NCBI GenBank assembly: GCA_944323435.1
Contig: CALUSN010000005.1
Span: 1-34,266, forward strand
DNA length: 34,266 nucleotides
Source of the DNA: Candidatus Gastranaerophilales bacterium
Lineage (GTDB): Bacteria > Cyanobacteriota > Vampirovibrionia > Gastranaerophilales > Gastranaerophilaceae
Direction: 5' to 3'
Positions 6,372-14,995 of this stretch are shown here, one piece after another (within the stretch, counting starts at the first letter, position 1; every line of letters starts with the position of its first letter). A program made the position numbers and the translations under genes. The notes beneath the pieces were generated by a model. The model was given only the letters and a program-made list of their open reading frames with translations. It searched no databases and was not told where the DNA came from.

Positions 6372-8465
6372 TTAAGTTTTAACCATCCCGACCGAACGCA
6401 CTTTTACATTCGGACTTATTTCATTATATGACATAATTGAAATCTGAGGATATGTTCTTTCAACAAGTTTTCTAAATAAAAGCCTTATCGGAGAAGAACA
6501 AAGAATTACAGGCTGATTTCCCGTTGCCGTAATTGCTTTTTCCAGCTCAAGATTCATCTTGTCAAACATATTTTTAGTAAATGAAGGATCTAAAGTTACA
6601 CTCATGCCGTCAGGACTTGCGCCTTTTGCAATTGTATTTTCAACATCCGGAGCAAGAGTGATAACATAAAGTTCGCCCGTATCTGCAAGATTCTGTTTGC
6701 AAATATTTCTTGAAAGCGCCTGACGAACATGTTCCGTTAAGAAGTTCGGATTTTTATTAATTTTAGCCTGCAAGCTAATCGTCTCCAGTATTGTTTTCAA
6801 GTCTCTTACAGCAACCCCCTCTTTCAAAAGATTCTGCATAACGACTTGAACATCGCCTACTGTAATATCTTTCATCATGTCGTTAACATAATCTTCCGAA
6901 ACCTCTTTTTTAAGATTATCAATAAGCTGCTGAACATCGAATCTGGAAAGAATTTCAGAAGCGCATTTTTTGATAACTTCCGTTATATGTGTAGAAATAA
7001 CCGCAGACGCCGACACAACCGTATAACCGGACATTTCAGCCATATCTTTATCTTTGGCCTCAATCCACAATGCAGGAAGCCCGAATGCCGGCTCAATTGC
7101 GTGAATACCGTTTATTGCAAGGTTCCCGACAGGGTCGCCGGCACACATAGCAAGATATCTCTCCGGATAAACTTCACCGGATTCAAGCGCAACGCCTTTT
7201 AGTTTAATTTGATATGAGTTTGGTGAAAGCTGTAAATTATCTCTTACACGTATTGAAGGCAGAACAATACCTAAATCAAGAGCGGTTTGCCGCCTTATTT
7301 GCGCAATACGTTCCAGTAAATCGCCTCCCATTTCAACGTTTAGAAGCTGCACCAGTCTGTAACCTACTTCTATTTCTATAGTATCTACATTTAAAAGCTC
7401 CATAACGCTTTCTCTTGTAGCCTTGGCCCTTTTTTCTTTTTTGCCGAGTTTTTCCTGATGCGCCTGTTCAATTTGCTGCGCCTGCTCTGTAGCTTTTTGT
7501 TCTTTCTTTGCCTTCATTTTAAAGTAAGCAAAAGCACCTGTAATTGCCGCAATTGTAATAAACGGTATTGTCGGCATGCCCGGAACTATACCCATAAATC
7601 CTATTAAGCCGGATACAACGCCAAGAACACGCGGATCAGAAAACATTTCGTTCTTGATATCTTCTGAGAGTGATTCGTCTTTACCTGTGGCTCTTGATAC
7701 AATCAAACCTGTTGCTGTAGAAATTAAAAGAGCCGGAACCTGTGATACAAGACCGTCACCTACGGTTAATATTGTATAAGTCGAAAGTGCGGTTTGAATA
7801 TCCATATGAAGCTGAACAACACCTATTATCAATCCGCCGACAATATTTATAACAGTAATTACAATACCCGCAGTCGCATCACCTTTTACGAACTTGGAAG
7901 CACCATCCATTGTACCGTAGAAATCAGTTTCACGCTCTAACTTCCGGCGTCTTTCTTTGGCCTGCTCTTCATTAATAAGTCCGGAGTTTAAATCAGCGTC
8001 AATACTCAATTGTTTACCGGGCATCTTATCCAATGTAAACCTTGCTGAAACTTCTGCAACACGGGTTGCACCGCCTGTAATAACCATAAAGTTGATTAAT
8101 ACAAGGATACAGAAGATTACCGCACCGACTACATAATTACCTCCGACAACAAATTCGCCGAAGGAATTAATAACATTTCCCGCCTCGCCATAGAGAAGAA
8201 TCAGACGAGTAGAACTCACGTTCAACCCCAGACGGAAAAGAGTTGCAATAAGTAACACTGTTGGAAAGGATGAATAATCAAGGGGTTCCTGTGTATATAA
8301 ACATACTAAAAGTATTACTACCGCAAGCGAGATATTTATTGTAAGCAGCAAATCCAGCAGCGGAGCGGGAAGAGGAATTACCATCATGCACACAATTACG
8401 ACCAAGCCTATGGCAAGGACGATATCGTTATTGCTTAAAAGTTTTGATAATTTGCCAAGTTCCAT
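6372..8465 (-). CDS. flhA: Flagellar export gate protein FlhA
   Basis: FlhA is the large subunit of the type III export gate. It couples proton flow to export of flagellar subunits, and its cytoplasmic ring docks chaperone-substrate complexes. Here 697 residues start with about eight membrane helices (about 15-310). Between them lies the conserved cytoplasmic FHIPEP loop (ADLNSGLINEEQAKERRRKL and then FVKGDATAGI). The soluble C-terminal domain (about 350-690) includes the conserved RQALSR segment. It is separated from flhB by a two-gene block on the opposite strand, so it needs its own promoter, which is visible at 8506-8533. PilZ and the 2-TM gene follow closely and are likely co-transcribed. 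Confidence 0.98.
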   Translation of the reverse strand: MELGKLSKLLSNNDIVLAIGLVVIVCMMVIPLPAPLLDLLLTINISLAVVILLVCLYTQEPLDYSSFPTVLLIATLFRLGLNVSSTRLILLYGEAGNVINSFGEFVVGGNYVVGAVIFCILVLINFMVITGGATRVAEVSARFTLDKMPGKQLSIDADLNSGLINEEQAKERRRKLERETDFYGTMDGASKFVKGDATAGIVITVINIVGGLIIGVVQLHMDIQTALSTYTILTVGDGLVSQVPALLISTATGLIVSRATGKDESLSEDIKNEMFSDPRVLGVVSGLIGFMGIVPGMPTIPFITIAAITGAFAYFKMKAKKEQKATEQAQQIEQAHQEKLGKKEKRAKATRESVMELLNVDTIEIEVGYRLVQLLNVEMGGDLLERIAQIRRQTALDLGIVLPSIRVRDNLQLSPNSYQIKLKGVALESGEVYPERYLAMCAGDPVGNLAINGIHAIEPAFGLPALWIEAKDKDMAEMSGYTVVSASAVISTHITEVIKKCASEILSRFDVQQLIDNLKKEVSEDYVNDMMKDITVGDVQVVMQNLLKEGVAVRDLKTILETISLQAKINKNPNFLTEHVRQALSRNICKQNLADTGELYVITLAPDVENTIAKGASPDGMSVTLDPSFTKNMFDKMNLELEKAITATGNQPVILCSSPIRLLFRKLVERTYPQISIMSYNEISPNVKVRSVGMVKT

Positions 8466-8505
8466 TATTCATTCAGCCTTTATCAGGCAATCCTCTCCAA
8501 ATAAC

Positions 8506-8533
8506 ATTTTAACATCACTTATTGAAATATCAA
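8506..8533 (-). promoter_or_regulatory. Housekeeping promoter for flhA
   Basis: On the minus strand TTGATA, sixteen bases, then TAAAAT preceded by TGT (extended -10). Each hexamer matches the sigma-70 consensus at five of six positions. It lies 40 bases before the flhA ATG, so flhA can be transcribed independently of fliPQR-flhB. Confidence 0.6.
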
Positions 8534-8652
8534 AATTCAGATTTTATGTAAATTTTTTTTACAATTTATTTTGAACTGTCAAAAAATATATTTACAGTAC
8601 TTAATAAAAAAGATAACAACAATAAAGAGTTCTATTTTTGAAAGGACAAACA

Positions 8653-10581
8653 ATGAAAATTTTACCTGTTATGCAATGTTCAACATATAAAAAACCCTCT
8701 TATTTACAGCCGAACTTTACCTCAAAATTCAATACCGAAAAAATTGGCAAAGTTGTTTGGGAAAGTACAATTACAGCCGGCGGAATAACTGCTGCATACG
8801 GAACAAATAAGGCATTCAGAAATTCCGAGCAGGAGAATTATAAAATGCTGCCGGAAGAATTGGAGAAATATTTACAACAGCAAAAGGGTAAATCACAAAT
8901 CCCTCCCAAAATATACAACGAAACTAAAGAAAATAATCAAATTATTAGAAAAACTTTAATCGCAAATAATAAGCCGGAATATATACCCGAATTGTATCTG
9001 GATAAATCATACAGTACATTTTTTAAAGATTTAAAAAATCATGACCTTTCAGCACTTCAGGATATATTACTCGGAATAGAAAGTAAAAATGTAACAAAAG
9101 ACCGGAAATTTGAATATTACGACAGAATTCTGGAAAGTATATACGCACTTGCAAAAATGTACCCGAATGAGCTTAAAGATGACAAATTTACAGAAGAACT
9201 CGTACGGGTTATAAAAGACATAAAACTTAAAAGAGATGCGGCATTTGAGGAAACTTCCGATGAGATTCAGGAAAATCGTGCTGACAGAATGCTTATATAT
9301 CTGACGAAAGAGTATGCAAATAAAGAAGCTCCGTCCCGATTTATTGAATCATTAGTAAGAAACACTGTAACCATAGCACCTTCCCGTGTATTCATTGCTG
9401 ACAAAAATGCCGGTGATTTTAAACTGCCGGATAAAATATTTAAGCAATTCATATATGAACAATTCAGTAATTTAACGAAAGTTTCGCCTCTCGTAAATGC
9501 ACCTGATGATGAAGCAAAAATAATAAGACAAATTTTTATTGATAATAATCAGCCGGAATATATTTTCAAATTGTATCTGCCAAGACACGTAGGCAACAGT
9601 AAATTAGACAGGCTTTTAAGCAGATTTTTACCGGAATATAACGGAAACAGCTGGTTAGATAAAAAAATAAAAAAACAGGATATCAATGAAGTATCAGAAC
9701 TTATAAAATGTCTTGAAGATAAGAATCTTAAAGAAGAACAAAGAATTAAATTTTCGGCAGTAACACTTGGGCAGATTTACGATTTTATATTCGAAAATAT
9801 GGAAGAATATAAAAATAATGATACATTCAGACCGCTGGATGATATAGTAAAAGATTTACAAAATTATCTGGCAAAATTCCCCAATAATAGTCATACAATT
9901 TCTTCAAACAACTATCTAAAGTTTCTGCGGGAAAAATATAACTATATAGATTTTACTCCGGATTTTGATTCCGGAATTGTAAAATCTTTCACCGGAGAAG
10001 AATATAAATTACCGCCAAAAGGAAATTATACAGATATTGACAACGTTATAAAATACTTAAACAAGCCGGATGTTATAAATACAGACGGATATATCCTTAA
10101 TTTTAATGACGACATTATTAATTCAATTGCTGATATTGTACCGTTGGAAAATAATAAAACAAAGTACAAAGAAATGATAAGTTTGCTTAAAAATTTAAAG
10201 CAAATAAACTATGACAAAAAAGACAGTTATGATATTTCCGTAATTGAGAAAATAATGAATGCCGAAAACTATGAACTTCTGGAAGTTGTTAAGGACAGCG
10301 GTATAAAATATTTGCCGGAACTCGACTTTGTATACACAAATATCAGCGATAAAAACTTTAAAGAACAGATAAACAATATAAACTTTAATAATGTAGAAGA
10401 ACTTGTAAATATAATCCGTACTAAAGATAAAACCAAGCTTCCTCTGTTGGATAAATACTTATCATCACCTCTGATATTAAATAACCGCAATATTATGGAA
10501 CAGCTGAAATATGAGCATGAACGCACCGGTAATGCTTTTAACATTTATTTATCAGAGACGTATCCGAACATTTTTAATTAA
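8653..10581 (+). CDS. Large unknown protein with internal repeats, inside the flagellar locus
   Basis: I do not recognise this 642-residue protein. The ATG at 8653 is chosen because GAAAGGA lies seven bases upstream; an earlier in-frame TTG (8638) falls inside that site. The N-terminus MKILPV...NFTSKF resembles that of the next gene (MKIFPV...CFTGYK). A weakly hydrophobic Gly/Ala stretch lies at about 32-50. The rest is helical, charged and Lys/Asn/Asp-rich. Two copies of a block about 100 residues long can be seen. They begin IIRKTLIANNKPEYI (97) and IIRQIFIDNNQPEYI (290), each followed by a similar helical part. A weaker third echo (ELLEVVKDSGIKYLPEL) occurs near 535. It may be a repeat-based binding or scaffold protein. 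No catalytic motif was seen. Confidence 0.8.
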   Translation: MKILPVMQCSTYKKPSYLQPNFTSKFNTEKIGKVVWESTITAGGITAAYGTNKAFRNSEQENYKMLPEELEKYLQQQKGKSQIPPKIYNETKENNQIIRKTLIANNKPEYIPELYLDKSYSTFFKDLKNHDLSALQDILLGIESKNVTKDRKFEYYDRILESIYALAKMYPNELKDDKFTEELVRVIKDIKLKRDAAFEETSDEIQENRADRMLIYLTKEYANKEAPSRFIESLVRNTVTIAPSRVFIADKNAGDFKLPDKIFKQFIYEQFSNLTKVSPLVNAPDDEAKIIRQIFIDNNQPEYIFKLYLPRHVGNSKLDRLLSRFLPEYNGNSWLDKKIKKQDINEVSELIKCLEDKNLKEEQRIKFSAVTLGQIYDFIFENMEEYKNNDTFRPLDDIVKDLQNYLAKFPNNSHTISSNNYLKFLREKYNYIDFTPDFDSGIVKSFTGEEYKLPPKGNYTDIDNVIKYLNKPDVINTDGYILNFNDDIINSIADIVPLENNKTKYKEMISLLKNLKQINYDKKDSYDISVIEKIMNAENYELLEVVKDSGIKYLPELDFVYTNISDKNFKEQINNINFNNVEELVNIIRTKDKTKLPLLDKYLSSPLILNNRNIMEQLKYEHERTGNAFNIYLSETYPNIFN

Positions 10582-10606
10582 AATTTATTATCTGAAAGGA
10601 TAAAAC

Positions 10607-11626
10607 ATGAAAATTTTTCCAGTAACCAGTTATACTAAACATAATTTTGTAAAGCAGGCTTCCACCAGTCAATGTTTTACAGGATATAAAAATTTTAAAA
10701 CAAACCCTGTCCCGAAGTTAAATAATATTTTTAAAGACTTTTTGGACAGGAAACAACAAATTGCATTTTTAGGTGCCTGTACACTCACTATAATAGGGTT
10801 TGCATCAGGCAATCCATTTCTCTCATTGCTTGGCGCTCTTTGCGGATTCTGCGGTGCATTGCCAAATATTTTTTTAGAACGCAACTTAAAAGAGTTTGAT
10901 CCAATTCTTATTGATCCTGTCAGGGATCGTAATCTGACACACTCTCAGAAGATTTGTAAAAATGTTTTTTTAGAGAATTATTCTGCTCAAGAATCAAAAA
11001 ACATCATAAATCAATATAAAGACATTATGAAAATATCTGATAAAGAAAATTTTATACGGGTACTTTTTAATAGTTTAACGAAAGATTACAAATTAAATAA
11101 TATTCCTATCAAGCTGATAAATTCAGACAGAAATACAAGCTCTGATATCTCAAGTTTAAAAGCTAACGGCTGGGTTACACCGGATTATTCAAAACAAGTC
11201 TACGAACTTCATTTAGTTTCAAGTAAAGATCGTAACAAAATAATGGAAACTTTAGTGCATGAATTACATCACATAAAGCAGGAATTACTTGCATATAAGG
11301 CTTCGCAATCATATGAAGAAAGAGTCGGAAATGACATACTATTTATAAAATCGTACTTTAAATCTTCAAATAAATATTCAGACAAATTTTACCCTTCAGA
11401 AAGTGCTATTAAAGAATTTGCTAAAACCAGGATGAATCAAAAAGACAGAATGATGAATTCGTTGGGAATATATTCAGGAACAATAAAAGGAGGAGATTTT
11501 TACCGGTATGCAAAGAAAGTTACAAAGACAAAATATCCTTCTTCAGCCGCCTCATATTTGTCTTTATACGAGGAGCAGGATGCAATACGCGCGGGGAAAA
11601 TGTTTGTCAGGAAAATAAATTTATAA
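10607..11626 (+). CDS. Membrane-anchored HELHH zinc metalloprotease-like protein
   Basis: The protein has a short polar N-terminus (MKIFPV...CFTGYK), two adjacent hydrophobic segments (about 51-66 and 69-88), and a soluble domain. That domain holds the zincin motif ETLVHELHHIKQ, with H218, E219 and H222. A third zinc ligand could be E322 or E323 in YEEQDAIRAG, a gluzincin-like E-x-x-A arrangement. I infer a metal-dependent peptidase whose catalytic domain faces one side of the inner membrane; the family is not identified. The gene starts 25 bases after its partner with AAAGGA upstream. Its TAA overlaps the flhB stop region by six bases on the opposite strand. Substrate is unknown; the partner protein or flagellar components are guesses. 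Confidence 0.8.
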   Translation: MKIFPVTSYTKHNFVKQASTSQCFTGYKNFKTNPVPKLNNIFKDFLDRKQQIAFLGACTLTIIGFASGNPFLSLLGALCGFCGALPNIFLERNLKEFDPILIDPVRDRNLTHSQKICKNVFLENYSAQESKNIINQYKDIMKISDKENFIRVLFNSLTKDYKLNNIPIKLINSDRNTSSDISSLKANGWVTPDYSKQVYELHLVSSKDRNKIMETLVHELHHIKQELLAYKASQSYEERVGNDILFIKSYFKSSNKYSDKFYPSESAIKEFAKTRMNQKDRMMNSLGIYSGTIKGGDFYRYAKKVTKTKYPSSAASYLSLYEEQDAIRAGKMFVRKINL

Positions 11627-12706
11627 ATTATTCTCATTCTTTTGTCTGAAAACATAAGCAAGAATTTCAGCGACAGCAACATACATATCGGAAGGAATAA
11701 CTCCGTCAATTGGTACTGTATTATATAGAGCACGCGCAACCGGACGGTTTTCTACTATCGGAACATTGTTCTCTTTAGCAATTTCTCTTATCTGGAATGC
11801 CAGATAATCTACACCTTTTGCTACTACCATCGGCGCCGGCGCCTTTGTTTTATCATATTTGATTGCCACAGCATAATGAGTAGGGTTTGTTACAACAACA
11901 TCAGCATTAGGTACAGCAGACATCATCCTCTGCCGCGCCATCTGCATCTGAATAGATTTTATCCTTGCCTTAACCTTTGGATCCCCTTCGGTGTCTTTAT
12001 ATTCATCCTTAATTTCCTGTTTCGTCATCTTGATAGATTTTTCATATTCATAATTCTGATATTTTTTATCCAAATACCCCAATACGAGCATAGCAAGACA
12101 CATATTAATTATCATATTAATTAAAATTGAAAGGATTATATTTAACGCAACAGGAATTTCCAACCCGACAAGCCCCAATAAATCACCTTTTCTGCTATTA
12201 ATAGCAGAATAGCCGCAGGCCCCTACAACAACAATTTTAAGAATTGATTTTGCAAATTCGACCATTGACCGGGGCTCAAAGGGGTTAAACATTCTCTTTG
12301 CATTTTGAAGCATTCTTCTTGGAGAGAGATTCTCCGGATTAAATTTTGCTTTTTCCAATGCAAACACATGCCCGACATCAAGTCTTATAATAAATATTGC
12401 AGCAATAACCAGCAGCACAAAAAACGGAAGTACAATAATTGCAAGATATTTAAAATACGGCAAGAGCAGCCCCATAATGTTGGAGACATCGAGATTAACA
12501 TAATCCAGATGAGAAAAAGTTTCTCTCATCATTCCTGTAATATTATCGTACATACTTCCGGCAAAGACGCCCAAAAGAGCAATCCCTGCAACCATAACAA
12601 GAGCCGCATCCATATCCCTGCTTTTGGATACATTGCCCCGTTCCCGCTCTTTGTTACGCCGTCGGGTGGTCGCTTCTTCGGTTCTTTCTGCTCCGTCATT
12701 TCCCAT
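11621..12706 (-). CDS. flhB: Flagellar export switch protein FlhB
   Basis: FlhB sets substrate specificity of the flagellar type III export apparatus, switching from rod/hook to filament export. The charged N-terminus (ERTEEATTRRRNKERERG), four membrane helices (about 30-215) and the C-terminal cytoplasmic domain are all present. The autocleavage motif NPTH is at residues 274-277 (cleavage after N274). Its length of 361 is normal. It is the last gene of fliP-fliQ-fliR-flhB. Its 3' end overlaps by six bases the convergent metalloprotease-like gene, leaving no room for a private terminator. Confidence 0.98.
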   Translation of the reverse strand: MGNDGAERTEEATTRRRNKERERGNVSKSRDMDAALVMVAGIALLGVFAGSMYDNITGMMRETFSHLDYVNLDVSNIMGLLLPYFKYLAIIVLPFFVLLVIAAIFIIRLDVGHVFALEKAKFNPENLSPRRMLQNAKRMFNPFEPRSMVEFAKSILKIVVVGACGYSAINSRKGDLLGLVGLEIPVALNIILSILINMIINMCLAMLVLGYLDKKYQNYEYEKSIKMTKQEIKDEYKDTEGDPKVKARIKSIQMQMARQRMMSAVPNADVVVTNPTHYAVAIKYDKTKAPAPMVVAKGVDYLAFQIREIAKENNVPIVENRPVARALYNTVPIDGVIPSDMYVAVAEILAYVFRQKNENNL

Positions 12707-12731
12707 AGCTTATATTATATCATATTTGTTA

Positions 12732-13511
12732 TTAAAATATCAGAGCAATATTTTCCATAAAACGTTGTATCAGCAATGAAATATACTCTGCAGTCGGGCG
12801 CATAAATATAAGCGAAAGCAGCAGCCCCAAATAAATCTTTAAAGGCAGCGAAACCATAAAAATATTCATTTGCGGCATCATTTTGGAGGTAAAACCGAGA
12901 AGAACATCCGTTATAAATAATATCCCGAAAATAGGCAAAGAAATGCTTAAACCAATACTAAACATTTGTCCTGTAACAGTAACAATATGCCCGACAAGCT
13001 CCGGAGTAAATAAAAAGGCATAACCGACAGGCAAGGTTTTAAAACTGTTGTAAATCGCGGAAAACAACCACTGGTGAGCCCCGAGAGATATAAACAACAT
13101 ACAGGCAAGATATGTAAAAGCCTGTGTAATAACCGGAGACTGCCCTCCTGATGTCGGGTTCAACGCCTGATCTGCAGACAAGCCCATCTGAATTGCAAAC
13201 ATATTTACCCCTAGTTCAATTCCGACAAATAATATATTTGCACAGAATCCCATGGCAAATCCGATAAGAAATTCTTTAAGCAAAACAAGAGTTAATGCAG
13301 GAACAGAATTAGGGACAACAAAATCCGTATTATACTGAACAATAGGAAACAGTATAAATGCAATCAGAGCCGCAAGCCAGATTTTAACCTGCATAGGAAT
13401 CGGGTAAGTAGAAAAAACCGGAGCAGACATAAAAAGTCCTGACAGCCGTGTTAAAATTGCCATAAAAAGAATTATATTTGATACTGAAAATAATACATCC
13501 AGATTAAACAT
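12732..13511 (-). CDS. fliR: Flagellar export protein FliR
   Basis: FliR is part of the FliP5-Q4-R1 export gate complex through which flagellar subunits cross the inner membrane. The 259-residue protein has six or so hydrophobic helices and the family blocks MSAPVFS near the start and GFAMGFCANILFVGIELG in the middle. The start is set by AGGAG just before the ATG. A GC-rich repeat separates it from fliQ, and flhB follows after 25 bases. Confidence 0.96.
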   Translation of the reverse strand: MFNLDVLFSVSNIILFMAILTRLSGLFMSAPVFSTYPIPMQVKIWLAALIAFILFPIVQYNTDFVVPNSVPALTLVLLKEFLIGFAMGFCANILFVGIELGVNMFAIQMGLSADQALNPTSGGQSPVITQAFTYLACMLFISLGAHQWLFSAIYNSFKTLPVGYAFLFTPELVGHIVTVTGQMFSIGLSISLPIFGILFITDVLLGFTSKMMPQMNIFMVSLPLKIYLGLLLSLIFMRPTAEYISLLIQRFMENIALIF

Positions 13512-13520
13512 TGCTCTCCT

Positions 13521-13555
13521 ATCCTAACCCTCACCCGCAAGGGGGCAAGGGAGCA
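13521..13555. repeat. CCCTCACCC...GGGGGCAAGGG intergenic repeat in the flagellar operon
   Basis: A C-rich half and a G-rich half fold into a hairpin. This is the common 'CTAACCCTC-CCC-GCAAGGGG' type of bacterial intergenic repeat. A second, longer copy is at 28216-28253. Here it lies in the unusually wide 92-base gap between fliQ and fliR, where it could weaken read-through or protect the upstream mRNA end. Confidence 0.6.
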
Positions 13556-13603
13556 GCCGTTCCGGAACCGTCAGGTAAAAGTTACGGATGCGAGGTTTAT
13601 TTC

Positions 13604-13879
13604 CTACCCGGCGCCTATTAACTGCGGAATCGCATCCATAAATTCATTAACCGTTGTTATAAAAATACTAAATATCCATGGCATTAAAAATATAAGCAAT
13701 ATTACGCAGCCGACAATCTTAGGCACAAAAGTAAGCGTTGATTCCTGTATTTGTGTAACCGTTTGAAAAATACTGACTATTAAACCTAAAATTACACCCA
13801 CAAGCAATATCGGAACAGATATTTCAAGCGTTAATATAAACATTTTTTGCAAAAGAGTAATTACAATATCCTGATTCAT
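13604..13879 (-). CDS. fliQ: Flagellar export protein FliQ
   Basis: This 91-residue protein with two long membrane helices (about 12-40 and 50-80) is typical of FliQ, a gate subunit that packs around FliP. Family blocks GLIVSIFQTVTQIQESTLTF and PKIVGCVILL are present. It starts 13 bases after fliP and is clearly in the same operon. No unusual features. Confidence 0.96.
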   Translation of the reverse strand: MNQDIVITLLQKMFILTLEISVPILLVGVILGLIVSIFQTVTQIQESTLTFVPKIVGCVILLIFLMPWIFSIFITTVNEFMDAIPQLIGAG

Positions 13880-13892
13880 TTATAAAATAACC

Positions 13893-14651
13893 TCACCTGA
13901 CAAAACTTTCGACAAGAGATTTTACAACCAGATACCAGCCGTCAACCATTACAAACATTATAAGCTTAAACGGCAAAGCAATCATTGTCGGCGGCAAAAA
14001 CATCATACCCATTGACACAAGAACTGATGATACCACAATATCAATTACAAGAAACGGCAAATATACAACAAACCCTATCGTAAATGCCGTTTTAAGTTCG
14101 CTTAAAATGAATGCCGGCAAAAGTACATAAGTAGGAACATCATCTTTATTCTTTGGTTTTTCTATTTTTGCCATTCTTACAAAAAGTGCCAGCTCTTTTT
14201 CATGCGTCTGCTTAAACATAAAATTTCTTACCGGTACTATACCCCGGTCTATTGCAGCCTGCTGGGTTATTTGATTCTGCATATACGGCTGCAGCGCTTT
14301 TTCATTAATTTCATTAAAAGTCGGCGCCATTATAAAAAATGTCAAGATTAACGCTAAACTTGTAATAACCTGATTCGGCGGTAATGTGCCCGCGCCAAGC
14401 GCCTGTCTTGTCAAAGACAGAACAACAACCAGACGTATAAAAGACGTAGTCATTATTAATATACTCGGCGCAAGTGTTAATATTGTTAACCAGATAAGAA
14501 TTTGCAAACCATTTGTAAAATCCTGGGGAGTGCTTGCATTCTGGAGTCCTATATTAATATTAGGAAATGTCATTGCAGCTTCTGACGGTAACAATGTTAA
14601 TATCAGCCCGCAAATACACGCTCCCCACTTTTTTATATTTAAAAATTTCAT
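13893..14651 (-). CDS. fliP: Flagellar export protein FliP
   Basis: FliP forms the core ring of the export gate. The 252-residue protein starts with a cleavable signal peptide (cleavage near residue 25, after SEAA), as is usual for FliP. The conserved FIRLVVVLSLTRQALG segment follows, then a periplasmic part, then two further helices ending in FKLIMFVMVDGW. The ATG at 14651 has AAGGA upstream. A hairpin followed by six Ts lies directly before the ribosome site (14664-14704), so expression may be attenuated or may depend on a promoter I could not place. Confidence 0.97.
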   Translation of the reverse strand: MKFLNIKKWGACICGLILTLLPSEAAMTFPNINIGLQNASTPQDFTNGLQILIWLTILTLAPSILIMTTSFIRLVVVLSLTRQALGAGTLPPNQVITSLALILTFFIMAPTFNEINEKALQPYMQNQITQQAAIDRGIVPVRNFMFKQTHEKELALFVRMAKIEKPKNKDDVPTYVLLPAFILSELKTAFTIGFVVYLPFLVIDIVVSSVLVSMGMMFLPPTMIALPFKLIMFVMVDGWYLVVKSLVESFVR

Positions 14652-14663
14652 TTATTTTTCCTT

Positions 14664-14704
14664 AAAAAAGACTATATTCCGGTTTTATACTACCAGATAT
14701 AGTC
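14664..14704 (-). terminator. Terminator/attenuator hairpin in front of fliP
   Basis: GACTATAT and ATATAGTC, extended inward with one mismatch, form a stem of about 13 bp. On the minus strand it is followed at once by TTTTTT and then the fliP ribosome site AAGGA. It fits an intrinsic terminator for the small gene at 14777-14995, or an attenuator controlling entry into fliPQR-flhB. Confidence 0.6.
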
Positions 14705-14776
14705 ATATTATTGCAAATCATTAAGATTTATTTCACACTGATTTTCAATAATTAAGCTGTATGTTTCCCGTAAAAT

Positions 14777-14995
14777 CTACATAGCCCTTGCCAGAAGCTC
14801 TGCCGGTTCCGCAACAGCAGTGCTGTATATAATAAAATCAGTGTCCGGAGCAAAATATTTTCTCATAGCACTTCTGTTTGTCACTTTTTCGTAACAAACA
14901 AACGAATCCACATTATCCTTCAAGTAGCCCGCGAAAATTCTCTGCTTGTGGGATAAATTATAATCCTTTAAATTTTTGACGATATACATATACAC
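14777..14995 (-). CDS. Hypothetical 70-72-aa protein
   Basis: Small soluble protein that I do not recognise. It has a central stretch rich in aromatics (FVCYEKVTNRSAMRKYFAPDTDF) and ends PAELLARAM. There is no signal peptide or membrane helix. The first ATG (14995) is only three bases from the AGGTG site; the second ATG (14989) has better spacing, so the product may be 70 residues. It lies upstream of fliP on the same strand, with a hairpin and T-run between them, suggesting a separate short transcript. Confidence 0.55.
   Translation of the reverse strand: MYMYIVKNLKDYNLSHKQRIFAGYLKDNVDSFVCYEKVTNRSAMRKYFAPDTDFIIYSTAVAEPAELLARAM

Noticed and set aside
8638-8652. TTG start five codons upstream for the 642-aa protein
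   Set aside because: The TTG falls in the ribosome site of the ATG at 8653, and the MKIxPV start is shared with the next gene.
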